From Comamonas sp. Y33R10-2 (lineage in GTDB: Bacteria; Pseudomonadota; Gammaproteobacteria; Burkholderiales; Burkholderiaceae_C), in NCBI RefSeq assembly GCF_019355935.1, contig NZ_CP079925.1:3348001-3412000 (forward strand): a stretch of DNA of 64,000 bases, in the 5' to 3' direction. A program made the translations under genes and the position numbers. A model generated the notes under the pieces. It saw only the letters and a program-made list of their open reading frames with translations. It was not told the DNA's origin and did no database searches. Of the stretch, positions 8,619 to 17,396 are shown one piece after another (the first letter of the stretch is position 1; every line of letters begins with the position of its first letter).

Positions 8619-9569
8619 ATGGAAACCAAATGGCTTGAAGATTTTGTCAGCCTTGCTGAAACGCGCAGTTTCAGCCGCTCGGCCCAGTTGCGCCACGTTA
8701 CGCAGCCCGCTTTTTCACGCCGCATTCAGGCGCTGGAGGCTTGGGCGGGAGCGGATCTGGTTGACCGCAGCTCCTACCCCACTCGCCTGACACCTGCAGG
8801 CAAGACCATGTATGAGCAGGCGCTAGAAGTACTGCAGTCCCTGCAAAGCACTCGCTCCATGCTGCGCGCTCATGTCAGCGCGGGCAAGGGTATGGTGGGC
8901 TTTGCTGTGCCACATACATTGGCGTTTACCTTTTTCCCCAATTGGGTCTCAGCGGTACACGAGAAATTTGGGCCGTTCCGCAGCCGCTTGTTTGCGCTCA
9001 ATGTGCATGATGCGGTGATGCGATTGGTTGAAGGCGGTTGTGATCTGCTGATTGCGTACTACCACTCTTCCCAGCCATTTCAGCTCGACCCTGCGCGCTA
9101 TGAAATGGTCAGCTTGGGCCATGAGGTGCTGGCTGCCTATTCCAAGCCTGACGCGGATGGCAACCCCATTTTTACGCTGCCGGGCCAACAAGGCCAGCCT
9201 TTGCCTTATTTGGGCTATGCCGCAGGTGCATATTTGGGCCGTGTGACGGAGCTGATTCTTAAAGAGTCTTCTGAGGCCGTTCACCTTGAGCGCGTCTATG
9301 AAACCGATATGGCCGAAGGCCTCAAGGCCATGGCGCTTGAAGGCCATGGCGTTGCTTTCTTGCCTTACAGCGCAGTGCGAGGCGATCTTGAGGCGGGCCG
9401 TTTGGTGCGAGCTGTGCCAGAGGGCATGAACGGCTTTCAAATGGACATGGAAGTGCGTGCCTACCGTGAAAAGCCTCAGGGTGATGCGCCTCAGGGTGGG
9501 GCGGCTGCACTTTGGGCCTTCTTGAAGGAACAAAGCGAGACAGCCAACGGTGACGTTAAAGCGGTATAG
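8619..9569 (+). CDS. LysR-family transcriptional regulator
   Basis: A 316-residue protein with a LysR winged helix-turn-helix in residues 1-60 (WLEDFVSLAETRSFSRSA, then TQPAFSRRIQALE) and a periplasmic-binding-like effector domain in the remainder. The start at 8619 follows a purine-rich GGGGGA. It is divergent from dctQMP and upstream of, and in the same direction as, the gltIJKL importer, so it could control either transporter; divergence favours the TRAP operon. The ligand is not predictable. A terminator follows at 9601. Confidence 0.88.
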   Translation: METKWLEDFVSLAETRSFSRSAQLRHVTQPAFSRRIQALEAWAGADLVDRSSYPTRLTPAGKTMYEQALEVLQSLQSTRSMLRAHVSAGKGMVGFAVPHTLAFTFFPNWVSAVHEKFGPFRSRLFALNVHDAVMRLVEGGCDLLIAYYHSSQPFQLDPARYEMVSLGHEVLAAYSKPDADGNPIFTLPGQQGQPLPYLGYAAGAYLGRVTELILKESSEAVHLERVYETDMAEGLKAMALEGHGVAFLPYSAVRGDLEAGRLVRAVPEGMNGFQMDMEVRAYREKPQGDAPQGGAAALWAFLKEQSETANGDVKAV

Positions 9570-9600
9570 CTGTATAGCGCTTGGCGCGTTTTATTCAACT

Positions 9601-9618
9601 GGGCCTTTAGGCCCTTTT
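9601..9618 (+). terminator. Intrinsic terminator after the LysR gene
   Basis: A short perfect hairpin GGGCC-TTTA-GGCCC at 9601-9614 is followed by TTTTG. It lies 32 bases after the stop codon of the LysR gene and separates it from the gltI leader region. Confidence 0.7.
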
Positions 9619-9663
9619 GTCATTTTTGGAAAGCTGAAGCTGTAGGTTGTTAGTTTTGTAAGT

Positions 9664-9695
9664 GTTAACCCGTACTTCATGCATGCGGTTAACCC
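9664..9695. promoter_or_regulatory. Paired GTTAACC sites in the gltI upstream region
   Basis: GTTAACC at 9664-9670 and its complement GGTTAAC at 9687-9693 form a perfect dyad. The octamer GTTAACCC also repeats directly at 9664 and 9688, 24 bp apart. This is a candidate operator in the 430-bp non-coding stretch ahead of gltI. No known regulator consensus was matched. The remainder of the stretch (9700-9910) holds no gene that I can see. Confidence 0.3.
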
Positions 9696-9910
9696 TAAAT
9701 ATGCAAGTAGAACATAAGGATTTTTGCCATCGGCATTAGCCATCAAAGTGGCTTAAGGATTAGAGTTCGCACCTTGCGCAAAAAGTGGTGTTGCTTTGCA
9801 AGCTTGATTTTTCCGATAGTGAGTGCGTGCATATGCATTCTCCATGCGGGTAAAGTCTTAGAAATTTTTGTATTGCAGCCCTCTTCATGACTGCACAATG
9901 GGTGCGAAAC

Positions 9911-9970
9911 GTTCATTAATATTGCTTGTCTCCCCCCAAAAAGGGCAGGACGTTAATGAATGACAAGCAT
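9911..9970 (+). promoter_or_regulatory. Interleaved inverted repeats just upstream of gltI
   Basis: Arm A TTCATTAA (9912-9919) pairs with TTAATGAA (9953-9960), and arm B GCTTGTC (9924-9930) pairs with GACAAGC (9962-9968). The order is A-B-A'-B', which cannot form two nested hairpins but fits an H-type pseudoknot in RNA or two overlapping DNA operators. It ends about 30 bases before the gltI start codon, next to the ribosome-binding site. Confidence 0.4.
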
Positions 9971-9998
9971 TTTTGATCCTTACCAATAGGAGATTCAT

Positions 9999-10898
9999 AT
10001 GAAGAAGCAATTGTTAGCCATCGCAGTAACCGCACTGGCCGCTGGTACCGTGTTTGCACAGGCCAACGACACACTGGCCAAGATCAAGTCTTCGGGCAGC
10101 GTCACTCTGGGCGTGCGTGAGTCGTCCGGTCTGGGCTATACCCTTGGCAACGGCAAATACGTGGGCTTCCACACCGAAATGGGCGAGCGCATTCTGAAGG
10201 ACGTTCAGAAACAATTGGGTTTGACAGCTTTGGAAGTGAAGTACCAGCCTGTGACCTCGCAAAACCGTGTTCCTTTGGTGCAAAACGGCACCGTGGACAT
10301 CGAGTGCGGCTCCACTACTAACAATACAGCTCGTCAGAAAGACGCAGCTTTTGCTGTCACCACATATGTGGAAGAAGTGCGCATTGCTACACGTGCAAAC
10401 TCCGGCATTACCAGCATTAAAGATCTGAACGGTAAGACCATCGTCACAACGACTGGTACTACTTCCGTGCAGACCCTGCGCAAGAACAAGCGCGCTGATG
10501 GCCTGACTTTCAAGGAAGTTATGGGCAAGGACCATGCGGACAGCTTCTTGATGCTGGAAACCGGTCGTGCCGACGCCTTCATCATGGACGGCTCCATCTT
10601 GGCTGCCAACATCTCCAAGTCCAAGGCTCCGGCCGACTACAAGGTTGTGGGCGAAGTGCTGTCGGTGGAACCCATCGCCTGCATGATGCGCAAGGATGAC
10701 CCTGCTTTCAAGAAAGCTGTGGACGAATCCATCGTGCGTCAGATTAAGGATGGCTCTTTGACCAAGCTGTATGACAAGTGGTTCATGCAACCTATCCCAC
10801 CGAACAATGTGAAGGTTGGCTTGCCTTTGTCGGCTGCAACTAAGGATGCATGGGCGCACCCCAATGACAAGCCCATGGAAGCTTACGAAGTTAAATAA
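9999..10898 (+). CDS. gltI: Glutamate/aspartate ABC importer, periplasmic binding protein
   Basis: A 299-residue polar amino-acid binding protein. A Sec signal peptide of about 20 residues (cleavage after VFA) is followed by the solute-binding fold, with the family segments GVRESSGLGYTLGNGKYVGF and VDIECGSTTNNTARQ. It resembles the GltI/DEBP group for glutamate and aspartate. AGGAG lies just before the start codon at 9999. It is the first gene of gltIJKL, and a leaky intrinsic terminator directly after it (10920-10953) should give more binding protein than permease. Substrate assignment rests on family resemblance. Confidence 0.88.
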   Translation: MKKQLLAIAVTALAAGTVFAQANDTLAKIKSSGSVTLGVRESSGLGYTLGNGKYVGFHTEMGERILKDVQKQLGLTALEVKYQPVTSQNRVPLVQNGTVDIECGSTTNNTARQKDAAFAVTTYVEEVRIATRANSGITSIKDLNGKTIVTTTGTTSVQTLRKNKRADGLTFKEVMGKDHADSFLMLETGRADAFIMDGSILAANISKSKAPADYKVVGEVLSVEPIACMMRKDDPAFKKAVDESIVRQIKDGSLTKLYDKWFMQPIPPNNVKVGLPLSAATKDAWAHPNDKPMEAYEVK

Positions 10899-10919
10899 TC
10901 TCACCTGATTGGTGAACCG

Positions 10920-10953
10920 CCCCTTCTGCCACGCGGTTTGAAGGGGTTTTTTT
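10920..10953 (+). terminator. Intercistronic terminator/attenuator between gltI and gltJ
   Basis: CCCCTTC (10920-10926) pairs with GAAGGGG (10940-10946), followed by seven T residues. It lies between the binding-protein gene and the permease genes of the same operon, a usual arrangement for lowering downstream expression. Confidence 0.75.
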
Positions 10954-11013
10954 GTTAAGAAGAGTGGTGTGAGTGTTTGCCCTCATTAACTAACAATAGA
11001 AAGAGGTGCTCGT

Positions 11014-11766
11014 ATGAGTTGGGATTGGCAGGTGTTCTGTCAGGACACCATTACCCAAGAGGTCGGGCAGAGCTGTTTTGGTAAAAACGGCGACATCACC
11101 TACTTGGATTGGATGATGTCCGCCTGGGGCTGGACAGTGTCAGTGGCTTTGCTGTCGCTGGTGATTGCACTGGTCTTGGGCGCTGTGATTGGTACTTTGC
11201 GTACTTTGCCTGATCGCCCGTGGATCGTGCGCCTAGGCAACGCCTGGGTGGAGCTGTTCCGCAATATTCCTTTGCTGGTTCAGGTGTTCATCTGGTATCA
11301 CGTGATTCCGGCCATGGTGCCTGCGCTGAAGTCATTACCTGGCTTTGTGCTGGTGGTGTTTGCGATTGGCTTTTTTACGTCGGCGCGTATTGCAGAGCAA
11401 GTGCGTTCAGGCATTCAAGCTTTGCCGCGTGGCCAGCGCTATGCGGGTTTGGCAGTGGGCTTTACTACGTTCCAAACCTATCGCTATGTGCTGCTGCCAA
11501 TGGCGTTTCGCATCATCATTCCGCCGCTGACTAGCGAAGCGATGAATGTGTTCAAAAATTCTTCCGTAGCGTTTGCTGTGTCGGTGGCTGAACTGACCAT
11601 GTTCGCCATGCAGGCACAGGAAGAAACTGCGCGTGGCGTTGAGGTCTACCTTGCTGTCACGGCTCTGTATATGATTTCCGCCTTCGTCATTAACCGCATC
11701 ATGGCTTTTATTGAGAAGCGCTCACGCGTTCCCGGCCTGATTACAGCTAGCGGTGGAGGCCATTGA
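11014..11766 (+). CDS. gltJ: Glutamate/aspartate ABC importer permease
   Basis: A 250-residue inner-membrane permease of the His/Glu/Gln/Arg-type family. It has a short cytoplasmic or periplasmic N-terminus, about five helices, and the conserved EAA-type loop (ALPRGQRYAGLAVGFTTFQT) that docks on the ATPase. The motif ELFRNIPLLVQVFIWY is characteristic of GltJ. The start at 11014 has an AAAGAGGTG site. The stop codon (11764-11766) is one base from the gltK start, so the two permeases are translationally coupled and presumably form a heterodimer. Confidence 0.9.
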   Translation: MSWDWQVFCQDTITQEVGQSCFGKNGDITYLDWMMSAWGWTVSVALLSLVIALVLGAVIGTLRTLPDRPWIVRLGNAWVELFRNIPLLVQVFIWYHVIPAMVPALKSLPGFVLVVFAIGFFTSARIAEQVRSGIQALPRGQRYAGLAVGFTTFQTYRYVLLPMAFRIIIPPLTSEAMNVFKNSSVAFAVSVAELTMFAMQAQEETARGVEVYLAVTALYMISAFVINRIMAFIEKRSRVPGLITASGGGH

Positions 11767-11767
11767 T

Positions 11768-12439
11768 ATGAATCTCAACCTCGACTGGTCGTTTTTCTCT
11801 TGGGATCTTTACACCAATTTTGTGGCCAAGGGCCTGGTGTTCAGCTTGACCCTGACAGTGATTGCCACACTGGGCGGCATTCTCTTTGGTACGTTGCTGG
11901 CGCTGATGCGTTTGTCGGGCAAGAAGTGGCTGGAAGTTCCGGCTGTAATCTATGTCAACGGCATGCGCTCCATCCCGCTGGTGATGGTGATTTTGTGGTT
12001 CTTCCTGCTGATGCCAATGATCATTGGCAAGCCTATCGGCGCAGAAACTTCGGCCATCATTACCTTTGTGGCGTTTGAGGCGGCGTATTTCTCTGAAATC
12101 ATGCGCGCCGGTATCCAGTCCATTCCACGCGGTCAGGTCCATGCGGGTCAAGCTATGGGTATGACCTACGGCCAGAACATGCGTCTGGTGGTGCTGCCTC
12201 AAGCCTTCCGCAACATGCTGCCCGTGCTGCTGACACAGACCATCATCTTGTTCCAAGATACCTCGCTGGTCTATGCCATTGGCGCCTACGACATGCTCAA
12301 GGGCTTCGAGATTGCGGGTAAGAACTACGGTCGCCCTATCGAGTCCTATCTGGCAGCCGCCGCGACTTATTTTGTGATCTGCTTTGCACTGTCGTGGATC
12401 GTCAAGCAGTTGCATAAAAAAATAGCGATTATTCGATGA
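11768..12439 (+). CDS. gltK: Glutamate/aspartate ABC importer permease, second subunit
   Basis: A 223-residue permease homologous to GltJ, with the family motifs VNGMRSIPLVMVILWFF and the EAA loop SIPRGQVHAGQAMGMTYGQN. I choose ATG 11768 rather than the in-frame GTG 11753, because a strong GGTGGAGG site (11752-11759) sits eight bases before 11768 and would be inside the longer reading. The stop codon is followed at once by a family A element that separates gltK from gltL. Confidence 0.9.
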   Translation: MNLNLDWSFFSWDLYTNFVAKGLVFSLTLTVIATLGGILFGTLLALMRLSGKKWLEVPAVIYVNGMRSIPLVMVILWFFLLMPMIIGKPIGAETSAIITFVAFEAAYFSEIMRAGIQSIPRGQVHAGQAMGMTYGQNMRLVVLPQAFRNMLPVLLTQTIILFQDTSLVYAIGAYDMLKGFEIAGKNYGRPIESYLAAAATYFVICFALSWIVKQLHKKIAIIR

Positions 12440-12516
12440 CACCCCCTGAGTCGCTTCGTGCCTTTCCCTTGAAGGGGATGACAGCCTTTGCTGCGGGACG
12501 GCCCTTGCTGGGCGCC
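12440..12516 (+). repeat. Post-stop dispersed element, copy 3 (family A)
   Basis: It begins with CACCCCCTGAG directly after the gltK stop codon (12437-12439), continues with CCCTTGAAGGGG and ends with GCGGGACGGCCCTTGCT. Its first hairpin is degenerate. It lies inside the gltIJKL operon, ahead of gltL. Confidence 0.75.
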
Positions 12517-12580
12517 CGTATAGATGGCTCCGCTGCTGCGGGCGTTGTGATGGATAACTGACACGAGTCGGAGTTAAAAA

Positions 12581-13318
12581 ATGATTGAACTCAAGAACGT
12601 TTCTAAGTGGTACGGCAGCTTTCAGGTGCTGTCCGATTGCTCCACCAACATCAACAAAGGTGAGGTGGTGGTGGTTTGCGGACCTTCTGGTTCGGGAAAA
12701 TCCACTTTGATTAAGACCATCAACGCGCTGGAGCCCTTCCAAAAGGGGGAGATCTTTGTGGACGGCACTGCGGTGCACGACCCCAAGACTAACCTGCCCA
12801 AGCTGCGCAGCCGCGTGGGCATGGTGTTCCAGCACTTTGAGCTGTTCCCCCACCTGTCGGTGACAGAGAACCTGACCATCGCGCAGATGAAGGTGCTGGG
12901 CCGCAGCGCAGCCGATGCGAAAACCCGTGGCCTGAAGATGCTGGACCGTGTGGGCCTGACCGCTCACAAGGACAAGTTCCCTGGTCAGCTGTCGGGTGGC
13001 CAGCAGCAGCGTGTGGCGATTGCCCGTGCGCTGTCTATGGACCCTATCGTCATGCTGTTTGACGAGCCCACTTCCGCGCTTGACCCTGAAATGGTCGGCG
13101 AAGTGCTGGACGTCATGATGGGCTTGGCCAACGAAGGCATGACCATGATGTGCGTGACCCACGAAATGGGCTTTGCCCGCAAGGTGGCCAGCCGCGTGAT
13201 CTTTATGGATGTGGGCGGCAAGATTTTGGAAGACTGCAGCAAGGATGAATTTTTCGGTCACCCCGAAAACCGCCAGCCGCGTACCAAAGAATTCTTGGCC
13301 AAAATCCTGCAGCACTAA
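12581..13318 (+). CDS. gltL: Glutamate/aspartate ABC importer ATP-binding protein
   Basis: A 245-residue ABC ATPase of the polar amino-acid uptake family: Walker [10 protein letters not shown] (residues 35-43), Q-loop [11 protein letters not shown], signature [15 protein letters not shown], Walker [15 protein letters not shown] and the switch histidine in CVTHEMGFA. It powers GltJK. It is separated from gltK by about 140 bp holding a family A element, yet lies on the same strand with no intervening intrinsic terminator of the usual form. A strong terminator follows at 13336. Confidence 0.93.
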   Translation: MIELKNVSKWYGSFQVLSDCSTNINKGEVVVVCGPSGSGKSTLIKTINALEPFQKGEIFVDGTAVHDPKTNLPKLRSRVGMVFQHFELFPHLSVTENLTIAQMKVLGRSAADAKTRGLKMLDRVGLTAHKDKFPGQLSGGQQQRVAIARALSMDPIVMLFDEPTSALDPEMVGEVLDVMMGLANEGMTMMCVTHEMGFARKVASRVIFMDVGGKILEDCSKDEFFGHPENRQPRTKEFLAKILQH

Positions 13319-13335
13319 TGCAGTGAACAGGCAGC

Positions 13336-13363
13336 AAAAGGCGCTCGAAAGAGCGCCTTTTTT
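13336..13363 (+). terminator. Terminator of the gltIJKL operon
   Basis: AAAAGGCGCTC (13336-13346) and GAGCGCCTTTT (13351-13361) form an 11-bp perfect stem closed by a GAAA tetraloop, followed by further T residues. Confidence 0.9.
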
Positions 13364-13400
13364 ATGCCCCAAAACTGACGAAATTCAACCCAGAGACAGT

Positions 13401-13470
13401 AAGCAAGGGCCGCCCCGCAGCGATGCTGTCGCCCCCCTAGTGGGGAAGGCGCGAAGCGCCTCAGGGGGTG
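13401..13470 (-). repeat. Post-stop dispersed element, copy 4 (family A), overlapping the arginase stop codon
   Basis: On the minus strand the element begins CACCCCCTGAGGCGC. The stop codon of the arginase gene is the TGA within this conserved block, so the element supplies the last two sense codons and the stop. The first hairpin is AGGCGC-TTC-GCGCCT, the second CCCC-ACTA-GGGG, followed by the tail GGGGCGGCCCTTGCT. Confidence 0.8.
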
Positions 13471-14429
13471 TCTCTCATCAACACACTTTGGCCAAATAGA
13501 CTCTGCACCAAATCCACCACCAGCTCGGCCGTCTGGTTGCGTAAATCAAGGGCAGGGTTCAGCTCCACAATGTCTAGCGACGCTAGGCGACCCGTGTCGG
13601 CAATCATTTCCATGCACAACTGGGCCTCACGGTAAGTGGGGCCCCCGCGTACCGCAGTGCCGGTGCCGGGCGCAATATCGGGGTCAAGAAAGTCCACATC
13701 AAAGCTCAGATGCAGGTGAGTGTTTTCGCCTTCGCTGCCTAGCAGCCCATCCAGCGCGCGGCGCATGACTTCACGCATGCCCAGCTCATCAATGGCACGC
13801 ATGTCGTAAACCTCCAGCCCCAGTTCGCGAATCATCAGTTTCTCACTGGTGTCAACGCTACGCAGTCCAATCTGGCAAAAGGCCGAAGCGGGCAGAGCTG
13901 GCACTACGCCTGACAGTGATGCCAACTCCGCAGGCCCCAGCCCGCACAGGCTCGACACTGGCATGCCGTGTAGATTACCGCTAGGTGAGCTTTCGGGTGT
14001 GTTGCAGTCCGAATGCGCATCAAGCCATAGAACGCGCAGGCGCTTGCCCGTGTCGCGGCAGTGCCGTGCTACGGCGCTGATGGAGCCTGTGGCCAGCGTA
14101 TGGTCGCCGCCCAGCATGATAGGTAGGCGGTTTTGTTGCAGCACATCGAGTATGGCGTCATGCGCGATCTGGTTCCAGCACAGGCATTCGGCCAAGTTGC
14201 GCATTCCCTGCGCATCGCGCTCGCCACGCGGGTTGGCGGGGCCGGCAAGATTACCTACGTCATTAACGGCAACCCCTAGCCGCTCAAGCGCAGGGGCCAG
14301 TTGGGCAACGCGCAAAGCATCAGGCCCCATAGCAGCGCCCAGCCGCGATGCACCCACATCGGTGGGGATTCCAATCAAAGTGGCTTGCATAGCTTGGCTT
14401 TCAGAGGTGAACGATGGGGTGTGGTTCAT
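13461..14429 (-). CDS. rocF: Arginase
   Basis: A 322-residue ureohydrolase with all manganese ligands visible: H110 in GGDHTLATG; D137, H139 and D141 in LDAHSDCNTP; and the aspartates of SFDVDFLDP. The PGTGTAVRGG segment is typical of true arginases. It hydrolyses arginine to ornithine and urea. It lies two bases after the ornithine cyclodeaminase gene on the same strand, so the pair forms an arginine-to-proline catabolic operon. The start may be the first ATG (14429) or Met14, where the conserved domain begins. Its final codons and stop lie within a dispersed element. Confidence 0.92.
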   Translation of the reverse strand: MNHTPSFTSESQAMQATLIGIPTDVGASRLGAAMGPDALRVAQLAPALERLGVAVNDVGNLAGPANPRGERDAQGMRNLAECLCWNQIAHDAILDVLQQNRLPIMLGGDHTLATGSISAVARHCRDTGKRLRVLWLDAHSDCNTPESSPSGNLHGMPVSSLCGLGPAELASLSGVVPALPASAFCQIGLRSVDTSEKLMIRELGLEVYDMRAIDELGMREVMRRALDGLLGSEGENTHLHLSFDVDFLDPDIAPGTGTAVRGGPTYREAQLCMEMIADTGRLASLDIVELNPALDLRNQTAELVVDLVQSLFGQSVLMRDTP

Positions 14430-14431
14430 GG

Positions 14432-15538
14432 TCAGGCGGATTTACGTTTCGCCAAGTTGATGACTTGCGCGCCTTGTTCTTGGCGCACCATGGCGAATAA
14501 ATCCTTGGGGTCGGCCAGCGATGGCACTAGCTCAATTTGCGACAGCAGGCCGAAGCGATGGGCGAGGTCATGCATGGTGCGCAGGGCTGAATAGTCTTCG
14601 AGTGCAAAACCCACGGAGTCAAACAAGGTGATTTGTTCAGGCGTCGTGCGCCCTGATTCAAGCCCCTGAACCACGCGCCACAGCTCGGTCACTGCAAAGT
14701 CGGCTGGCATTTGCTGCAGCTCGCCTTCAATGCGTGTTTGCGGCTCGTACTCCACAAAGACCTGTGCACGCTGCAAGGCGGATGCATCGAATTCGGTTTT
14801 TCCCGGGCAGTCACCGCCCACGGCGTTAATGTGCATTCCGGGCTCCAGCAGATGACCGGAGATGATGGTGGCGCGGGTTTTGTCTGCAGTGACGGTGGTC
14901 ACAATGCCCGAGCCTGCTACGGCATCTTGCACGCTGGTGCAAATGTGGACCGTGGCAGCAAACTGCGGCAAAAAAGGCTGGAGGTTGCGTAGCAGTTTTT
15001 GAGTGGTGCCAGGGTCAATGTCAAACAGGCGGAGTTCTCTCACCCCCAGCATTTCCATAAAGGCCAGTGCTTGGAATTCGCTTTGCGAGCCATTGCCGAT
15101 CAGCGCCATGCTGCGGCTGTTGGCGCGGGCGAGGTGGCGTGCCGCCATGACCGAGGTGGCGGCAGTGCGCAAAGCCGTGGTCAGCGTGAGTTCGCTCACA
15201 AAGCGCGGCATGCCGGTGGCAACATCGGCCAGTGCGCCAAACGCCATCACCGTGGGCAGGCCGTGGCTGGGGTTGAGCGGGTGGCCGTTGACGTATTTGA
15301 AGGCGTAGTCTTGTGCATCCGCTACAGGCATTAACTCGATCACACCATACGCTGAATGAGCGGCGGTGCGCGCGCTTTTGTCAAAGTCTTGCCAGCGCCC
15401 AAAATCGGCTTCTATGGCCTCTGCCATCAGGCGCAGCACTTGGGTGATGCCAACGTGAGCGACGAGGCGCCCTGCATCGCTGGCGCTCAGAAAGTCGGTA
15501 TGAATGGGCCCTGCTGGTTGGCGTTGAGGAATAGACAT
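14432..15538 (-). CDS. ocd: Ornithine cyclodeaminase
   Basis: A 368-residue protein of the ornithine cyclodeaminase/mu-crystallin family, with the NAD-binding region ALIGNGSQSEFQALAF, the AVGGDCPGKTEFD segment and the catalytic aspartate in that last block. It converts ornithine directly to proline and ammonia. The open frame extends far upstream to 16711 across the antisense of pyrC, but the real start is ATG 15538, which has an AAAGGAGG site seven bases ahead and begins the conserved N-terminus. It is the first gene of the operon with arginase. Confidence 0.92.
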   Translation of the reverse strand: MSIPQRQPAGPIHTDFLSASDAGRLVAHVGITQVLRLMAEAIEADFGRWQDFDKSARTAAHSAYGVIELMPVADAQDYAFKYVNGHPLNPSHGLPTVMAFGALADVATGMPRFVSELTLTTALRTAATSVMAARHLARANSRSMALIGNGSQSEFQALAFMEMLGVRELRLFDIDPGTTQKLLRNLQPFLPQFAATVHICTSVQDAVAGSGIVTTVTADKTRATIISGHLLEPGMHINAVGGDCPGKTEFDASALQRAQVFVEYEPQTRIEGELQQMPADFAVTELWRVVQGLESGRTTPEQITLFDSVGFALEDYSALRTMHDLAHRFGLLSQIELVPSLADPKDLFAMVRQEQGAQVINLAKRKSA

Positions 15539-15661
15539 GCTGCATCCTCCTTTGCTCCATTCTTGAGGATTTTGGCCCTGAAAGCCAGCGGTCGCCAATA
15601 GAGAAGCCTGCACTGGCGTAAGCCAGAAGTTGCGGGCGGCGATGGTGGGAGAATAGGGCTC

Positions 15662-16699
15662 ATGACTCAGACACTCACGATCACCCGCCCCGATGATTGG
15701 CACTTGCACGTGCGTGATGGCGATGCCATGCGCTGTGTGGTGCCGCACACCGCCCGCCAGATGGGCCGCGCCATCATCATGCCCAACCTTAAGCCGCCAG
15801 TGACTACGGCTGAGCTGGCCATTGCTTACCGCGATCGCATTCTGTCGGCCGTGCCCGCAGGCAGCCAATTCCAGCCTTTGATGACGCTGTATCTCACGGA
15901 TAACCTGGGCCCCGATGAAATCGTGCGTGCCAAGGCTGCTGGTGTGGTGGCCTGTAAGTTGTACCCCGCCGGTGCCACGACGAATTCCGACCACGGCGTG
16001 ACCGATCTGCGCAAAATTTACCCCACGCTCGAAGCCATGCAGCGCGAAGGTTTGGTGTTGCTGGTTCACGGTGAAGTCACCGATCAGAGCGTTGACTTGT
16101 TTGACCGCGAGGCCATGTTTATCGAGCAGCAGCTCATGCCCCTGCGCACGGACTTTCCTGAGCTCAAGATCGTCATGGAGCATGTGACGACCAAGGAAGC
16201 TGCCGAATACGTGGCAGCGGCTGACCAATTTCTGGCCGCCACCATCACGCCCCAGCACTTGCTGTTTAACCGCAACGCCATCTTTTTGGGCGGCGTGCGC
16301 CCGCATTTTTACTGCCTGCCAGTTTTGAAACGCGAAACCCACCGTTTGGCATTGGTTCAGGCCGCTACCAGCGGCAGCACCAAGTTCTTCTTGGGTACGG
16401 ACAGCGCACCGCACGCTGCGCACTTGAAGGAAGCTGCTACAGGTTGCGCCGGTTGCTACAGCGCCCACGCCGCTATTGAGATGTATGCCGAAGTGTTCGA
16501 TGCCGTCGGTGCGCTCGACAAACTCGAAGGCTTTGCATCGTTTAATGGCGCAGACTTCTACGGCCTGCCGCGCAATACCGACACCATTACCTTGATCAAA
16601 GAGAGCTGGACACCGCCTGTGAGCTTTGAGTACGGCGAAGGCGCCCAGCTCAAGCCGCTGCGCTTTGGTGATGCGTTGCCTTGGAAGATGCTGGATTAA
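15662..16699 (+). CDS. pyrC: Dihydroorotase
   Basis: A 345-residue class II dihydroorotase: metal-binding HLHVRD at residues 14-19, the lysine to be carbamylated (K99) in CKLYPAG, the histidine in LVHGE and the later EHVTT and DSAPH motifs. It closes carbamoyl-aspartate to dihydroorotate in pyrimidine synthesis. It is divergent from the ocd-rocF operon, with about 120 bp between the starts, and stands alone, followed by an intrinsic terminator. Length and motifs are complete. Confidence 0.95.
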   Translation: MTQTLTITRPDDWHLHVRDGDAMRCVVPHTARQMGRAIIMPNLKPPVTTAELAIAYRDRILSAVPAGSQFQPLMTLYLTDNLGPDEIVRAKAAGVVACKLYPAGATTNSDHGVTDLRKIYPTLEAMQREGLVLLVHGEVTDQSVDLFDREAMFIEQQLMPLRTDFPELKIVMEHVTTKEAAEYVAAADQFLAATITPQHLLFNRNAIFLGGVRPHFYCLPVLKRETHRLALVQAATSGSTKFFLGTDSAPHAAHLKEAATGCAGCYSAHAAIEMYAEVFDAVGALDKLEGFASFNGADFYGLPRNTDTITLIKESWTPPVSFEYGEGAQLKPLRFGDALPWKMLD

Positions 16700-16761
16700 A
16701 AAAGGTAGCAAGATGCCTTGAAGTCAGCTTGATTTCTAGGCGATCAGGCTGTGAAAATAAG

Positions 16762-16790
16762 AAAGGAGTAGGGCTGCCTGCTCCTTTTTT
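16762..16790 (+). terminator. Terminator after pyrC
   Basis: AAAGGAGTAGG (16762-16772) pairs with CCTGCTCCTTT (16777-16787) around GCTG, with one T-G wobble, and is followed by a T-run. Confidence 0.85.
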
Positions 16791-16941
16791 TTCATATCGG
16801 GAAGCCTTGTTGTTTGCAATCTGTAAATGTGAGTAGAAGTAAGCGCGTGAGGTGAATGGCAAGCATGCTTCTAAGATGCCGCGGTCGTGTAAGCAAATAC
16901 GGCATGTATCTGATGAATCAACCATTTCTGGGAGGGATGTG

Positions 16942-17307
16942 ATGACTGTTCGACACACTTGGGCTGTAGTGGCTGCTACCTGTTTTTTCACTGCAACCGC
17001 TGGCGCTGCACCATTGGATGAGAGCACCAAAAAACTGGTGGGCTTTGCCGCTTCCATGACCGAGATGGCCAAGGCCTGCAAACATCTGACTGCTGGTGAG
17101 ATCGATGCCTCTCAGAAGCAGCAGCGTGAGGCGATGCTGGAGCAGGGCGCAGATGCTAAGGCCTATGACGCAGCTTACGCAGCAGCCCAGACCCAGTTCA
17201 GCCAGCGCTGGGCTGGTATGCCGGCCGCGCAGCAGAAAAGCTCGTGCGAGCAGGTGAAAAAACAAAGTGAGTTGGCTGCAGCACAAGTCAATAAGATGGG
17301 CAAGTAA
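16942..17307 (+). CDS. Small exported protein of unknown function
   Basis: A 121-residue protein with a signal peptide of about 24 residues (cleavage after AGA-A). The mature part is helical and rich in Ala, Gln and Lys, with two cysteines (in KACKHL and SSCEQV) that could form a disulfide in the periplasm. I choose ATG 16942 because GGGAGGG ends six bases before it and because the longer reading from 16852 would bury the signal peptide. I do not recognise the family. It precedes the NYN/OST-HTH gene by about 90 bp. Confidence 0.65.
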   Translation: MTVRHTWAVVAATCFFTATAGAAPLDESTKKLVGFAASMTEMAKACKHLTAGEIDASQKQQREAMLEQGADAKAYDAAYAAAQTQFSQRWAGMPAAQQKSSCEQVKKQSELAAAQVNKMGK

Positions 17308-17396
17308 CGCTGCGCATTGCTGGCCCGTGGCCGCTGCTTCGCAGCGCTGGGCCGTATTGCTTGTACGGTATGAATGTGTGCCAAAGGGGAGAACCC

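Noticed and set aside
11747..13372. 541-residue open frame on the minus strand opposite gltK and gltL
   Set aside because: It is antisense to two clear ABC importer genes, has a His/Gln/Arg-rich shadow composition, no domain and no ribosome-binding site.
15539..16711. Upstream extension of the ornithine cyclodeaminase frame across pyrC
   Set aside because: It is antisense to pyrC. The real start at 15538 has a strong AAAGGAGG site and begins the conserved protein.
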